Source of the DNA: UBA1189 sp045660385
GTDB taxonomy: Bacteria > Bacteroidota > Bacteroidia > Bacteroidales > Bacteroidaceae
DNA length: 5,338 bases
Direction of reading: 5' to 3'
Assembly (NCBI GenBank): GCA_045660385.1
Contig: JAZRDT010000043.1
Location: forward strand, 1-5,338
The notes under the pieces are model-generated. The model did not search any database. It worked only from the letters and a program-made list of their open reading frames with translations, and was not told where the DNA came from. Numbering within the stretch: the first letter of the stretch is position 1; every line of letters begins with the position of its first letter. A program made the position numbers and the translations under genes. Positions 1-5,338 of this stretch are shown here, in pieces.

Positions 1-149
1 TAGAGTACGGCAACGGCATTGACATAGATGTCTGTAGCATTGTTGTAGATGTCCTCTTCGTAGAGTTGGTCACGCGGGTTCTCCTGCAGGCACGAAACCA
101 AGGTCGTGGCAAGAAGAAGGAATAGGGATAATCTGTTATAGTTTTTCAT
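1..149 (-). CDS. SusD-like outer-membrane lipoprotein, N-terminal part only (runs off left edge)
   Basis: Only the first 49 codons are in the window. They encode a lipoprotein signal peptide: a short basic/polar start (MKNYNR), a hydrophobic stretch (residues 7-18) and a lipobox L-V-S-C with the lipidated Cys at residue 20. After it comes Q-E-N-P-R-D-Q-L, which matches the N-P-x-D-x-L segment usual just after the lipid anchor in SusD/RagB proteins. By family knowledge, SusD-like proteins sit on the cell surface as a lid on a SusC barrel and bind the nutrient. The gene starts 13 bases after the susC-like stop on the same strand, so the two are almost certainly co-transcribed. No Shine-Dalgarno site is visible, as is normal for Bacteroidota. 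The substrate-binding region lies outside the window, so specificity is unknown. Confidence 0.88.
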   Translation of the reverse strand, partial: MKNYNRLSLFLLLATTLVSCLQENPRDQLYEEDIYNNATDIYVNAVAVL

Positions 150-162
150 ACCAGTAATCGTT

Positions 163-2859
163 TTAGAATTGTACACTCACTCCCATCGAGAAGGTGCGAT
201 AGAGCGGATAGGCTCGCTTGTCATCGATACCCAGCGTACCGTTCACCACATAACTGTTGATCATCGGGCTGAGTCCGCTGTATGCGGTGAGCGTCGCCAC
301 ATTGTTCACGTTGGCTGTCAGGCGCAACGAACGTATGGCCTTGCTCTTTATGGGGATATTGTACCCTATGGTGATATACTCAATGTTGACATAGTCGCCA
401 TCCTCCAGCCAGTAGTCCGATACGTTCTGGTCCACGATATTCTTTTCTGGTGCCCCCTGCAACACGTTGTAGGTGGGGAAGCTCGACATGTTGGTGTAGG
501 CCAGTCCCGTTCCGTTGAATATCTTGTGCCCGAATGCACCGTTCACCTGCATGGCAATATCCCAGTCCTTGTAGCGGAAACTGATGTTCGAGCCCAGTGT
601 GACCTTCGGCGTGGCCTGTCCGGCTACGTATCGGTCGCCGCCATCGCCCAGGTTCACCTCCCCGTTGTCATCGAGGTCGGCTATGTCGTAGCGATAGTTG
701 CCTTGCTCGTTCTTGACGAGTCCCTTGCAGTGAGGCAGATAGAACACGCCAAGCGGCTGCCCTACTATCTGGTACACCACATTGTTGTCTCCTCCGTGCT
801 GTCCGGCTCCGTAGAGCGAACCTATGGGAGTGACCTCTGCTGCTGTCATCTGCATCCCGTTGTATTCGCCACTGAGCGAGAGCAGGCGGTTGCGCTGGTA
901 TGCCACGTTCAGGTTGATGTTCAGTTCGGTCTCCTTTTGCTGGATAGGCATCATCGACACGCCAAGCTCAACGCCCTGGTTCGACATCGAGCCGATATTG
1001 GCCATCAATTTGTCGTAGGCGAAGGCCGGTACAGGTACGTCATAGGAGTATAGCATATCGGTAGTCAGCGAGTAGTAATACTCGGCCGTCAGCATCAGAC
1101 GATTGTCCCATGCCCCGAAGTCGATGCCGACGTTCGAGGTGGTGCGTGTCTCCCATTTCAGGTTGGGATTGGTATTCTTCATCGTGCCCATTGTCACAGT
1201 GGGTACACCGTTGATAGATACGATGCCGTTCTCCTTCACCGTATTGAGTGTGGTGTATGAGGCGATGCCGCCCAAATTGCCCGAACTACCGTGCCCTGCA
1301 CGCAGGCGCAGCAGTGTCACTCGGGGTACATCCTTCATAAATGCCTCCTTATGGATGTTCCACGTTCCCGATACCGAGGGGAATACTCCCCACGTATTGT
1401 CCTTTCCTACCATTGACGAACCGTCGGTGCGCAGGGTAGCGTTCAGGCTGTAGCGACCATCAAAATGGTACGCCACACTGCCCATCAGTGAAGCCAGCGA
1501 GGGATCCTCGTACGAACTGCCCGTACCGCCAAAGGGACGCGACGAGGTGGCACCGATGTTATTATAAGAGAAATCGTTGGTCGTTATCCCCTTGGCCTGT
1601 ACCCAGAATCCCGTACGCAACTGCTGGTGATACTCGCCGCTTACGCTGGCATCCAGCTTGTGCTTACCCCACGCATTGTCGTAGTTGAGTGCGGCATTGG
1701 CCAGATAGTCCTCGCCGTTGAACTGTCCCCTGTAGACATTTCCCTGTGCCCATACCCAGGTGGGGCAGAATTGTGCACGCTCCGTGGAATAGTATGAATA
1801 GGCACCGAAGAGCGACAGGTGCAGATGGGGATCTATATCGTAGGTCAGTCTCAGGTGTGTGTTCAGCGTAGCATCCTTCGAGTCGTTCTTCTCATCAAGC
1901 AATATGCCCGGATGGTTTATCCATGCTGCGGTCGAGTTCTTCACCCAGTTGCCGTTGGCATCCTGTCCTGCAGGATAGGTAGGGTTCTGTGTTGCTGCCG
2001 AGTTGAAGAGCATCTGCGTGTCGAATATGTCATGTGTCACGGCCGATGACCCGAACACCCCGAAGTCACCTGTCAGCCTACCGCCGAAAGCCTTCTGTGT
2101 CACGTCGATCTTGGCCACCATATTGCGGTAGTCGTTCACGCGGACGATGGTGTTGTGGTCCATCAGTCCGAACGAGGCACGGTAGTTCTGCGTCTCCGTG
2201 CCGCCACTGAACGCCAAATGATGCTGCTGCACGCTTCCCGTGCGTGTGATGACCCTGTGGAAGTCCGTATCGAAGCCTCCGTCATTATAGTCCAGTCCCC
2301 ACGCCTCGGCCGTAGCCCTGTACTGTGCCGCACTGAGCATCGGCAGGTATTTGTACATCGGCTCCACACCATAGTTTCCGTTATACGAAATCTGGAACCC
2401 GCCTCCCGTTCCGCGCTTGGTCTTCACCTCGATGACACCCGAAGCACCTCGCGAACCATACCGTGCCGTCTCCGAAGCATTCTTCAGGATCGTAAAACTC
2501 GCAATGTCCGAGGGATAGATAGTCGACAGCGTCGCCACATCCGAGGTCACCCCGTCGATAATCACCAGCGGGTCGTTGCCACCAGTGATAGAGGTCGTAC
2601 CGCGCACCCGCACACTGTTGAGCATAGCCATACGATCAGTACCGTTGGTCGTCACGTTCACACCTGCCGCCTGACCGCTGAGCACCTCCAGCGCATTGTT
2701 CACCAGCCCCTTCTTGATTGTGCTGGGCTGAATCAGTTCGGCCGATTCACCTTTGTGGATTGAGTCCTCCCGCTCCTTGGTATATTGCACCTGAGCAGCA
2801 AGCGGAAGATGGCTGCAACAGAGCAGCGCCATACAGAATCTTAGTGTCAATCTCGTCAT
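163..2859 (-). CDS. SusC/RagA-family TonB-linked outer-membrane receptor, short form without N-terminal regulatory-like domain
   Basis: This 898-residue protein is a TonB-dependent outer-membrane barrel that would import a ligand captured by the SusD-like partner encoded just downstream. Residues 1 to about 22 form a signal peptide ending L-A-A before Q. The plug domain spans about residues 45-150. It shows the family signatures: L-x-G-Q-A-A-G-V at 60-67, R-V-R-G at 84-87, P-L-V-I-I-D-G-V at 97-104, and A-R-Y-G-S-R-G-A-S-G-V-I-E-V-K-T at 132-147. The rest is beta-barrel, ending in the aromatic terminus S-V-Q-F expected for barrel assembly. Canonical SusC proteins are about 1000 residues and carry a carboxypeptidase-regulatory-like domain before the plug. 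Here the mature N-terminus goes almost directly into the plug. The segment V-Q-Y-T-K-E-R at 24-30 may be a degenerate counterpart of the V-G-Y-G-T-Q-K region next to the usual TonB box; that is inference. The ATG was chosen because it gives a proper signal peptide and has a good promoter about 40 bases upstream. Confidence 0.95.
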   Translation of the reverse strand: MTRLTLRFCMALLCCSHLPLAAQVQYTKEREDSIHKGESAELIQPSTIKKGLVNNALEVLSGQAAGVNVTTNGTDRMAMLNSVRVRGTTSITGGNDPLVIIDGVTSDVATLSTIYPSDIASFTILKNASETARYGSRGASGVIEVKTKRGTGGGFQISYNGNYGVEPMYKYLPMLSAAQYRATAEAWGLDYNDGGFDTDFHRVITRTGSVQQHHLAFSGGTETQNYRASFGLMDHNTIVRVNDYRNMVAKIDVTQKAFGGRLTGDFGVFGSSAVTHDIFDTQMLFNSAATQNPTYPAGQDANGNWVKNSTAAWINHPGILLDEKNDSKDATLNTHLRLTYDIDPHLHLSLFGAYSYYSTERAQFCPTWVWAQGNVYRGQFNGEDYLANAALNYDNAWGKHKLDASVSGEYHQQLRTGFWVQAKGITTNDFSYNNIGATSSRPFGGTGSSYEDPSLASLMGSVAYHFDGRYSLNATLRTDGSSMVGKDNTWGVFPSVSGTWNIHKEAFMKDVPRVTLLRLRAGHGSSGNLGGIASYTTLNTVKENGIVSINGVPTVTMGTMKNTNPNLKWETRTTSNVGIDFGAWDNRLMLTAEYYYSLTTDMLYSYDVPVPAFAYDKLMANIGSMSNQGVELGVSMMPIQQKETELNINLNVAYQRNRLLSLSGEYNGMQMTAAEVTPIGSLYGAGQHGGDNNVVYQIVGQPLGVFYLPHCKGLVKNEQGNYRYDIADLDDNGEVNLGDGGDRYVAGQATPKVTLGSNISFRYKDWDIAMQVNGAFGHKIFNGTGLAYTNMSSFPTYNVLQGAPEKNIVDQNVSDYWLEDGDYVNIEYITIGYNIPIKSKAIRSLRLTANVNNVATLTAYSGLSPMINSYVVNGTLGIDDKRAYPLYRTFSMGVSVQF

Positions 2860-2899
2860 AGCGATAGCAATTTTAGATAAAACACTCTATTTTTTGTTA

Positions 2900-2929
2900 C
2901 AAAAATATATTTTTTCTCCGAGACACAAG
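2900..2929 (-). promoter_or_regulatory. Bacteroides-type promoter for the susC-susD operon
   Basis: Read on the minus strand, a perfect -7 box TATTTTTG (consensus TAnnTTTG) occupies 2900-2907. A -33-like CTTG lies at 2926-2929, with 18 bases between them, close to the usual 19-21. Transcription would start near 2893-2896, giving a leader of about 35 bases before the susC ATG. The surrounding DNA is AT-rich. No operator or riboswitch is apparent. The assignment rests on consensus match and position only. Confidence 0.62.
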
Positions 2930-3021
2930 AGATTTTGCCTCTGAATTTACCCCCTCACTCCTACATTTTTTTGATTTATGTCAAATTATTGCTCCTTTTT
3001 GTGCTAAATATGGGTGAGGAA

Positions 3022-3052
3022 ATTGCGATGTGGCGGATAAGGGGTACCTTTG
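3022..3052 (+). promoter_or_regulatory. Bacteroides-type promoter for the hemolysin III-family gene
   Basis: A perfect -7 box TACCTTTG (TAnnTTTG) lies at 3045-3052. A -33-like ATTG sits at 3022-3025, with 19 bases between them, which is the textbook spacing. The -7 box ends four bases before the ATG at 3057, so transcription should begin at or next to the start codon, implying a leaderless message. If translation instead began at the GTG at 3030, this box would lie inside the gene and a different promoter would be needed. Confidence 0.55.
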
Positions 3053-3056
3053 CCGT

Positions 3057-3725
3057 ATGGAAAAGCAAAACACCTATTCAGTACGCGAGGAGATTGTCAA
3101 TACGGCTACGCACGGTGTGGGGCTTTTGATGGGTCTTGCCGTGTGCACTGTCTTCTTGGTGGAGAGCACCGCTCTCCACACTTGGATGGCTCCGTTGAGT
3201 CTCGCCTTGTACCTGTTCGGCGTGTGCAGTTCATACCTTGCTTCGGTAGTATACCACGCTATCCCTTCTGTGCATGAGCACGCCAAGGCGCAGGCACGTA
3301 AGTTTGACCACGCCGCCATCTACTGGCACATCGCCGGCAGTTACACACCGCTTACCCTTATCGGCATACGTCTGGGAGGCGAGCCCGTGTGGGGCATCTT
3401 CATCTTTGTCTTCGTGTGGCTCTGTGCCATCGTGGGCACCGCGATGAGTTTCCGCAAGATGAAGGCACAGAGTTACCTTGAGACCATCTGCTATGTGCTT
3501 ATGGGACTCACCATCCTCATAGCTTTCAAGCCCTTCTACGACACCTGCGGACTCCCCATCGTGCTGTGGGTAGTGGGCGAAGGCGTAGCCTACATCACTG
3601 GTGCCGTACTGTATAGTTTCAAGCGTGTGCCCTATATCCACTCCGTCTTTCATCTCTTTGTGATATTGGGCGACATCTGCCATATGACTGCCACTTGGCT
3701 GATGCTGCAACTGTTCATAGCCTAA
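3057..3725 (+). CDS. Hemolysin III / PAQR-family seven-helix membrane protein (YqfA/HlyIII-like)
   Basis: The 222-residue protein is an integral inner-membrane protein of the hemolysin III branch of the PAQR superfamily, with about seven hydrophobic helices (roughly 22-38, 44-66, 87-104, 112-131, 140-158, 165-186, 199-221). Family motifs are intact: E-E-I-V-N-x3-H at 11-19, S-S-Y-x5-Y-H at 58-67, D84 followed by G-S-Y-T-P at 94-98, and H195-x3-H199 before the last helix. The H67 to D84 spacing of 17 residues and the HxxxH pair match the zinc-site arrangement known in adiponectin receptors, so a metal-dependent hydrolase-like activity is plausible. The physiological role of bacterial members is poorly defined, and the name hemolysin should not be taken as proof of toxicity. 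The ATG at 3057 is preferred; an in-frame GTG at 3030 would add nine residues but would swallow the promoter. The next in-frame Met is at residue 25, past the conserved N-terminal motif. The stop codon overlaps that of the convergent gene. Confidence 0.93.
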   Translation: MEKQNTYSVREEIVNTATHGVGLLMGLAVCTVFLVESTALHTWMAPLSLALYLFGVCSSYLASVVYHAIPSVHEHAKAQARKFDHAAIYWHIAGSYTPLTLIGIRLGGEPVWGIFIFVFVWLCAIVGTAMSFRKMKAQSYLETICYVLMGLTILIAFKPFYDTCGLPIVLWVVGEGVAYITGAVLYSFKRVPYIHSVFHLFVILGDICHMTATWLMLQLFIA

Positions 3726-4807
3726 CCCATCACCACATCCGCCAGGTCCCATCCCTCGCGGCGTGCTTCGTCGTGATCCATCAGGTTGTAGTACCAGGTG
3801 GGGATATGCAGGTGGGTGCCGAGGGTGCGGTTCATTTCTACGGCGCGGGTGTACCAGTCGTGCAGGGCATCGGCATCGGGGTATACGGCTACCTCGAGTC
3901 CTATGAGGGGCGCGAGCATCTGCTCCTTGAAGTTCGCCTTGCCGCCTGTGGCGAGCCATACGGTGTCGGGCTTTATTAGGCTCATGATGAGGGCGGTCTT
4001 CTCGCTCTCGACAATAGCGGCCCCCTCTATCTCCCCCAAGGGGGAGTACTCAGGCATCGCGGTCTTCCCCCCTTGGGGGGATAAGAGGGGGGCCAGATGT
4101 TCTCCAAACAGGCATTGCGGTGCCAGCATCTCGTCAAATCGGATGCCATCAATCTTTATCGAGTGTACCCAACAGACATTTCCGCTTCCCTCTTTTCTGC
4201 GGTGGCCGTCGGGATTGTACGCCATCACCTTGCCTGCGCGTACTTGTCCGCGATGGTCTATCTGCCAGTAGATGATGCGGCCGTCGCGGGAGCTGCCTGT
4301 GCGGTAGCGGGCAAGCACTTCGGCCACTTGCTCCTCGGGAAATTGGGTGCAGAGCCATCGGGCGAGGTTGTTCTTGTCGGAGCGGGACTTGTGGCAGAGG
4401 GTGGACATGTGGGACAAATAAGAAGCGGCCTCCCCCTTTCCCCTCCCAAGGAGGGGTGATACAGGCATCGCGGAGCTAGTCCCCTCTCCTTGGGAGAGGG
4501 TGGGGGGAGAGGCCACCCTTGCCTCCCTCCTCCTCTGCCTCATCAGTTCGATGTACTGCTCCTTCGGCAGCCACTCGCGTTTCTCGGGTGGGTTATCCTT
4601 GAACCACTCGCTGGGTGTCATGTGATAGGCGCAGCTCTTCTCACGGCAGCAGCGGCCGCACTCCTTGGGCGCTATGGGTTCGTTGGTGACGGTGTCGATG
4701 TAGGGGGAGAACTTCGGTTGCTTGCAGATGGGACAAATCTTGTTCCATCGGTTTCTCTTGATTTCTCTTGAGTGGGCTAAGCGGTAACGCATGTGAGTTT
4801 TTGCCAT
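3722..4807 (-). CDS. Zinc-finger and TOPRIM-like protein (DUF6371-like), probably primase-related, carrying two in-frame palindromic insertions
   Basis: The 361-residue protein has an N-terminal Cys-rich finger: C25-x2-C28, then C50-G-R-C53 and C59-x2-H62 in the context C-G-R-C-C-R-E-K-S-C-A-Y-H-M-T-P. A central region with I-I-Y-W-Q-I-D at 178-184 and K-V-M-A-Y at 193-197 leads into a TOPRIM-like domain. That domain shows E267-S-E-K-T-A-L, then W-L-A-T-G-G-K-A-N-F at 284-293 and Y-P-D311-A-D313, ending in G-W-D-L-A-D at 352-357. This layout resembles Bacteroidota DUF6371 proteins, and zinc finger plus TOPRIM is also the plan of DnaG-type and phage primases. Primer synthesis or another nucleic-acid role is inferred, not shown. 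Residues about 98-128 and 238-264 are low-complexity peptides encoded by two related palindromic DNA elements in linkers, leaving the domain motifs intact. It lies 26 bases after the DUF3987-like gene and is probably co-transcribed with it. Confidence 0.8.
   Translation of the reverse strand: MAKTHMRYRLAHSREIKRNRWNKICPICKQPKFSPYIDTVTNEPIAPKECGRCCREKSCAYHMTPSEWFKDNPPEKREWLPKEQYIELMRQRRREARVASPPTLSQGEGTSSAMPVSPLLGRGKGEAASYLSHMSTLCHKSRSDKNNLARWLCTQFPEEQVAEVLARYRTGSSRDGRIIYWQIDHRGQVRAGKVMAYNPDGHRRKEGSGNVCWVHSIKIDGIRFDEMLAPQCLFGEHLAPLLSPQGGKTAMPEYSPLGEIEGAAIVESEKTALIMSLIKPDTVWLATGGKANFKEQMLAPLIGLEVAVYPDADALHDWYTRAVEMNRTLGTHLHIPTWYYNLMDHDEARREGWDLADVVMG
4017..4094. repeat. Modular palindromic element, copy A (78 bp), inside the DUF6371-like gene
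   Basis: The outer ends are inverted: GGCCCCCTCT at 4019-4028 against AGAGGGGGGCC at 4084-4094, one base different in length. Inside are two perfect hairpins, CTCCCCC-AA-GGGGGAG at 4031-4046 and CCCCCC-TT-GGGGGG at 4067-4080. Between them lies the core CAGGCATCGCGG at 4051-4062, identical to copy B. The length is 26 codons and the reading frame of the host gene is kept. It encodes about residues 238-264, between C-L-F-G-E-H and the TOPRIM motif E-S-E-K. Neither hairpin is followed by a T run, and both lie within a gene, so a terminator role is unlikely. Confidence 0.85.
4425..4514. repeat. Modular palindromic element, copy B (90 bp), inside the DUF6371-like gene
   Basis: This has the same plan and orientation as copy A. 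The outer ends are GGCCTCCCCC at 4427-4436 against GGGGGGAGAGGCC at 4502-4514, imperfectly inverted. The inner hairpins are CCCCTCC-CAA-GGAGGGG at 4440-4456 and CCCTCTCC-TTG-GGAGAGGG at 4482-4500. The core CAGGCATCGCGG at 4462-4473 is identical to that of copy A. The length is 30 codons. It encodes about residues 98-128, between the Arg-rich end of the zinc-finger region and the central region. The arms differ in sequence from copy A while their pairing is kept, which suggests that structure is maintained. Confidence 0.85.
4753..4772. repeat. Perfect 10-bp tandem duplication within the DUF6371-like gene
   Basis: TTTCTCTTGA occurs twice in direct succession. On the coding strand it falls in the basic segment S-R-E-I-K-R-N near residues 13-19. 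Because 10 is not a multiple of three, the two copies are read in different frames. It could be a local duplication or chance; no function is suggested by its position. Confidence 0.6.
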
Positions 4808-4821
4808 TTTGCCAATTTGCC
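4798..4821. repeat. Three tandem 8-bp repeats across the start codon of the DUF6371-like gene
   Basis: On the plus strand the units are TTTTTGCC, ATTTTGCC and AATTTGCC; on the coding strand they read as GGCAAATT, GGCAAAAT and GGCAAAAA. The start ATG (4805-4807) falls across the junction of the second and third units, so the array covers the translation initiation region and the first codons (M-A-K). A change in unit number would alter the distance between the upstream stop and this ATG or shift the early frame. Confidence 0.65.
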
Positions 4822-4833
4822 ACTATAGATATA

Positions 4834-5338
4834 TCACACGGTGATGCGGCGAAACAGACCGCGCGAAACGGTCTCTATCACGCTGGTTTTCTGCCATATA
4901 GTCAAGTAGCGATCGATGGTGCGCACGGCAACACCAAATTCTCCACCGACACGCACCGCATCGGCTCGGGTGAACTCCGAGGGGAGTCGGGCGAGCACCT
5001 CCTCGGGCTTCGTGGGGGTGGCAGTGACCTCCGTGTCATCGTAGCGCACCAGTCGGCGGTAGAGGTGCATGGTCTGCTGCACGCTCCAGTAGGCGATGAA
5101 GAGCACAGTGTCGATGTCGTCATCATCGATCGTGATGGCAGGCTCGGCCAATGCCTCCATCCACGAGCCGCACTGCTCAAAGCGACGCATGAGGGCTACC
5201 TGCAGCATCAGCCGCTTGGCATCGAGGTGGCGACGGCGCACGGCAGGCACGATGTCCTGATGGCCGTAGAGGAAGAAGAAGTGGTCGTTCATCCGCGCCA
5301 TGAGGCGGTTCACATAGCGGCTCTGCTGCTCGCTGAGG
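4834..5338 (-). CDS. DUF3987-like protein, C-terminal part (5' end beyond right edge)
   Basis: The frame stays open to the right edge, so the visible 167 residues are the C-terminal part of a longer protein; the GTG at 5311-5313 is not needed as a start. The segment H-L-D-A-K-R-L-M-L-Q-V-A-L-M-R-R-F-E, the following acidic I-T-I-D-D-D-D-I-D-T, and the helical stretch A-Y-W-S-V-Q-Q-T-M-H resemble the C-terminal region of DUF3987 proteins. These occur in Bacteroidota mobile elements and prophage-like islands, and their main domain is thought to be an ATPase of helicase type. The last 50 residues (L-P-S-E-F-T-R-A-D-A-V to the end, with R-T-I-D-R-Y-L) look like a winged or plain helix-turn-helix. 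It is probably transcribed together with the DUF6371-like gene 26 bases downstream. The family call is moderate because the N-terminal catalytic region is not visible. Confidence 0.65.
   Translation of the reverse strand, partial: LSEQQSRYVNRLMARMNDHFFFLYGHQDIVPAVRRRHLDAKRLMLQVALMRRFEQCGSWMEALAEPAITIDDDDIDTVLFIAYWSVQQTMHLYRRLVRYDDTEVTATPTKPEEVLARLPSEFTRADAVRVGGEFGVAVRTIDRYLTIWQKTSVIETVSRGLFRRITV

Noticed and set aside
169..1053. Long plus-strand open frame of 294 codons opposite susC
   Set aside because: It is antisense to a clear SusC-family gene, shows no recognisable family or low-redundancy protein features, and is explained by the codon bias of the real gene.
2970..3001. Second promoter-like pair (TTTG at 2970-2973 and CCTTTTTG at 2994-3001)
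   Set aside because: The TA of the -7 consensus is missing (CC instead) and T-rich DNA produces such matches easily.
3030..3056. GTG at 3030 as the start of the hemolysin III-family gene
   Set aside because: It adds nine residues without family similarity and would place the best promoter inside the gene. It remains possible if another promoter exists upstream.
2935..3129. Small plus-strand open frame of 64 codons upstream of the hemolysin III-family gene
   Set aside because: It covers the AT-rich promoter region and overlaps the real gene in another frame; its peptide resembles nothing known and its composition follows the intergenic DNA.
3231..3959. Minus-strand open frame of 242 codons across the hemolysin III-family gene and the end of the DUF6371-like gene
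   Set aside because: It overlaps two well-supported genes, is rich in Arg/His/Gly with no domain pattern, and has no promoter signal; it is a shadow frame.
4031..4080. GC-rich hairpins as intrinsic terminators
   Set aside because: They lie inside an open gene, lack a T run on either strand and belong to the repeated modular element.
4017..4514. The two palindromic repeats as a CRISPR array
   Set aside because: There are only two imperfect copies, more than 300 bases apart, within a coding gene and without regular spacers.

Overview
The window looks like a Bacteroidales genome (phylum Bacteroidota; family not resolvable here). The evidence is a SusC/SusD outer-membrane pair, promoters of the Bacteroides type (-7 box TAnnTTTG with a -33 TTG-like box), no obvious Shine-Dalgarno sites, and a gene pair resembling the Bacteroidota families DUF6371 and DUF3987. 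Base composition is moderately GC-rich in genes, with an AT-rich divergent intergenic region.

Left part (1-2859, minus strand): a SusC-family TonB-dependent outer-membrane receptor is followed 13 bases later by the start of a SusD-like surface lipoprotein that runs off the left edge. Together they would form an outer-membrane uptake complex for a glycan or other large nutrient; the substrate cannot be read from this window. The SusC protein is a short form without the usual N-terminal carboxypeptidase-regulatory-like domain. A good Bacteroides-type promoter lies just upstream of it.

Middle (2860-3725): an AT-rich divergent intergenic region of about 200 bases separates susC from a plus-strand hemolysin III / PAQR-family seven-helix membrane protein. 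Its -7 box ends only four bases before the likely ATG, which suggests a leaderless or nearly leaderless mRNA. Its stop codon overlaps the stop codon of the convergent gene on its right.

Right part (3722-5338, minus strand): two co-directional genes, 26 bases apart, look like a replication or primase-type module of the sort found on Bacteroidota accessory elements. The upstream gene (cut by the right edge) resembles the C-terminal part of DUF3987 proteins, with a terminal helix-turn-helix-like segment. The downstream gene encodes a zinc-finger plus TOPRIM-like protein resembling DUF6371.

The most notable observation is inside the DUF6371-like gene. Two GC-rich modular palindromic elements (78 and 90 bp) sit in inter-domain linkers in the same orientation and reading frame. 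Each has outer inverted ends in GGCC, two inner hairpins and an identical 12-base core. Both lengths are multiples of three, so the host protein stays open and gains two related peptides containing AMP and SPL. This resembles the idea of protein-permissive selfish palindromes such as the Rickettsia palindromic elements, but in a Bacteroidota gene.
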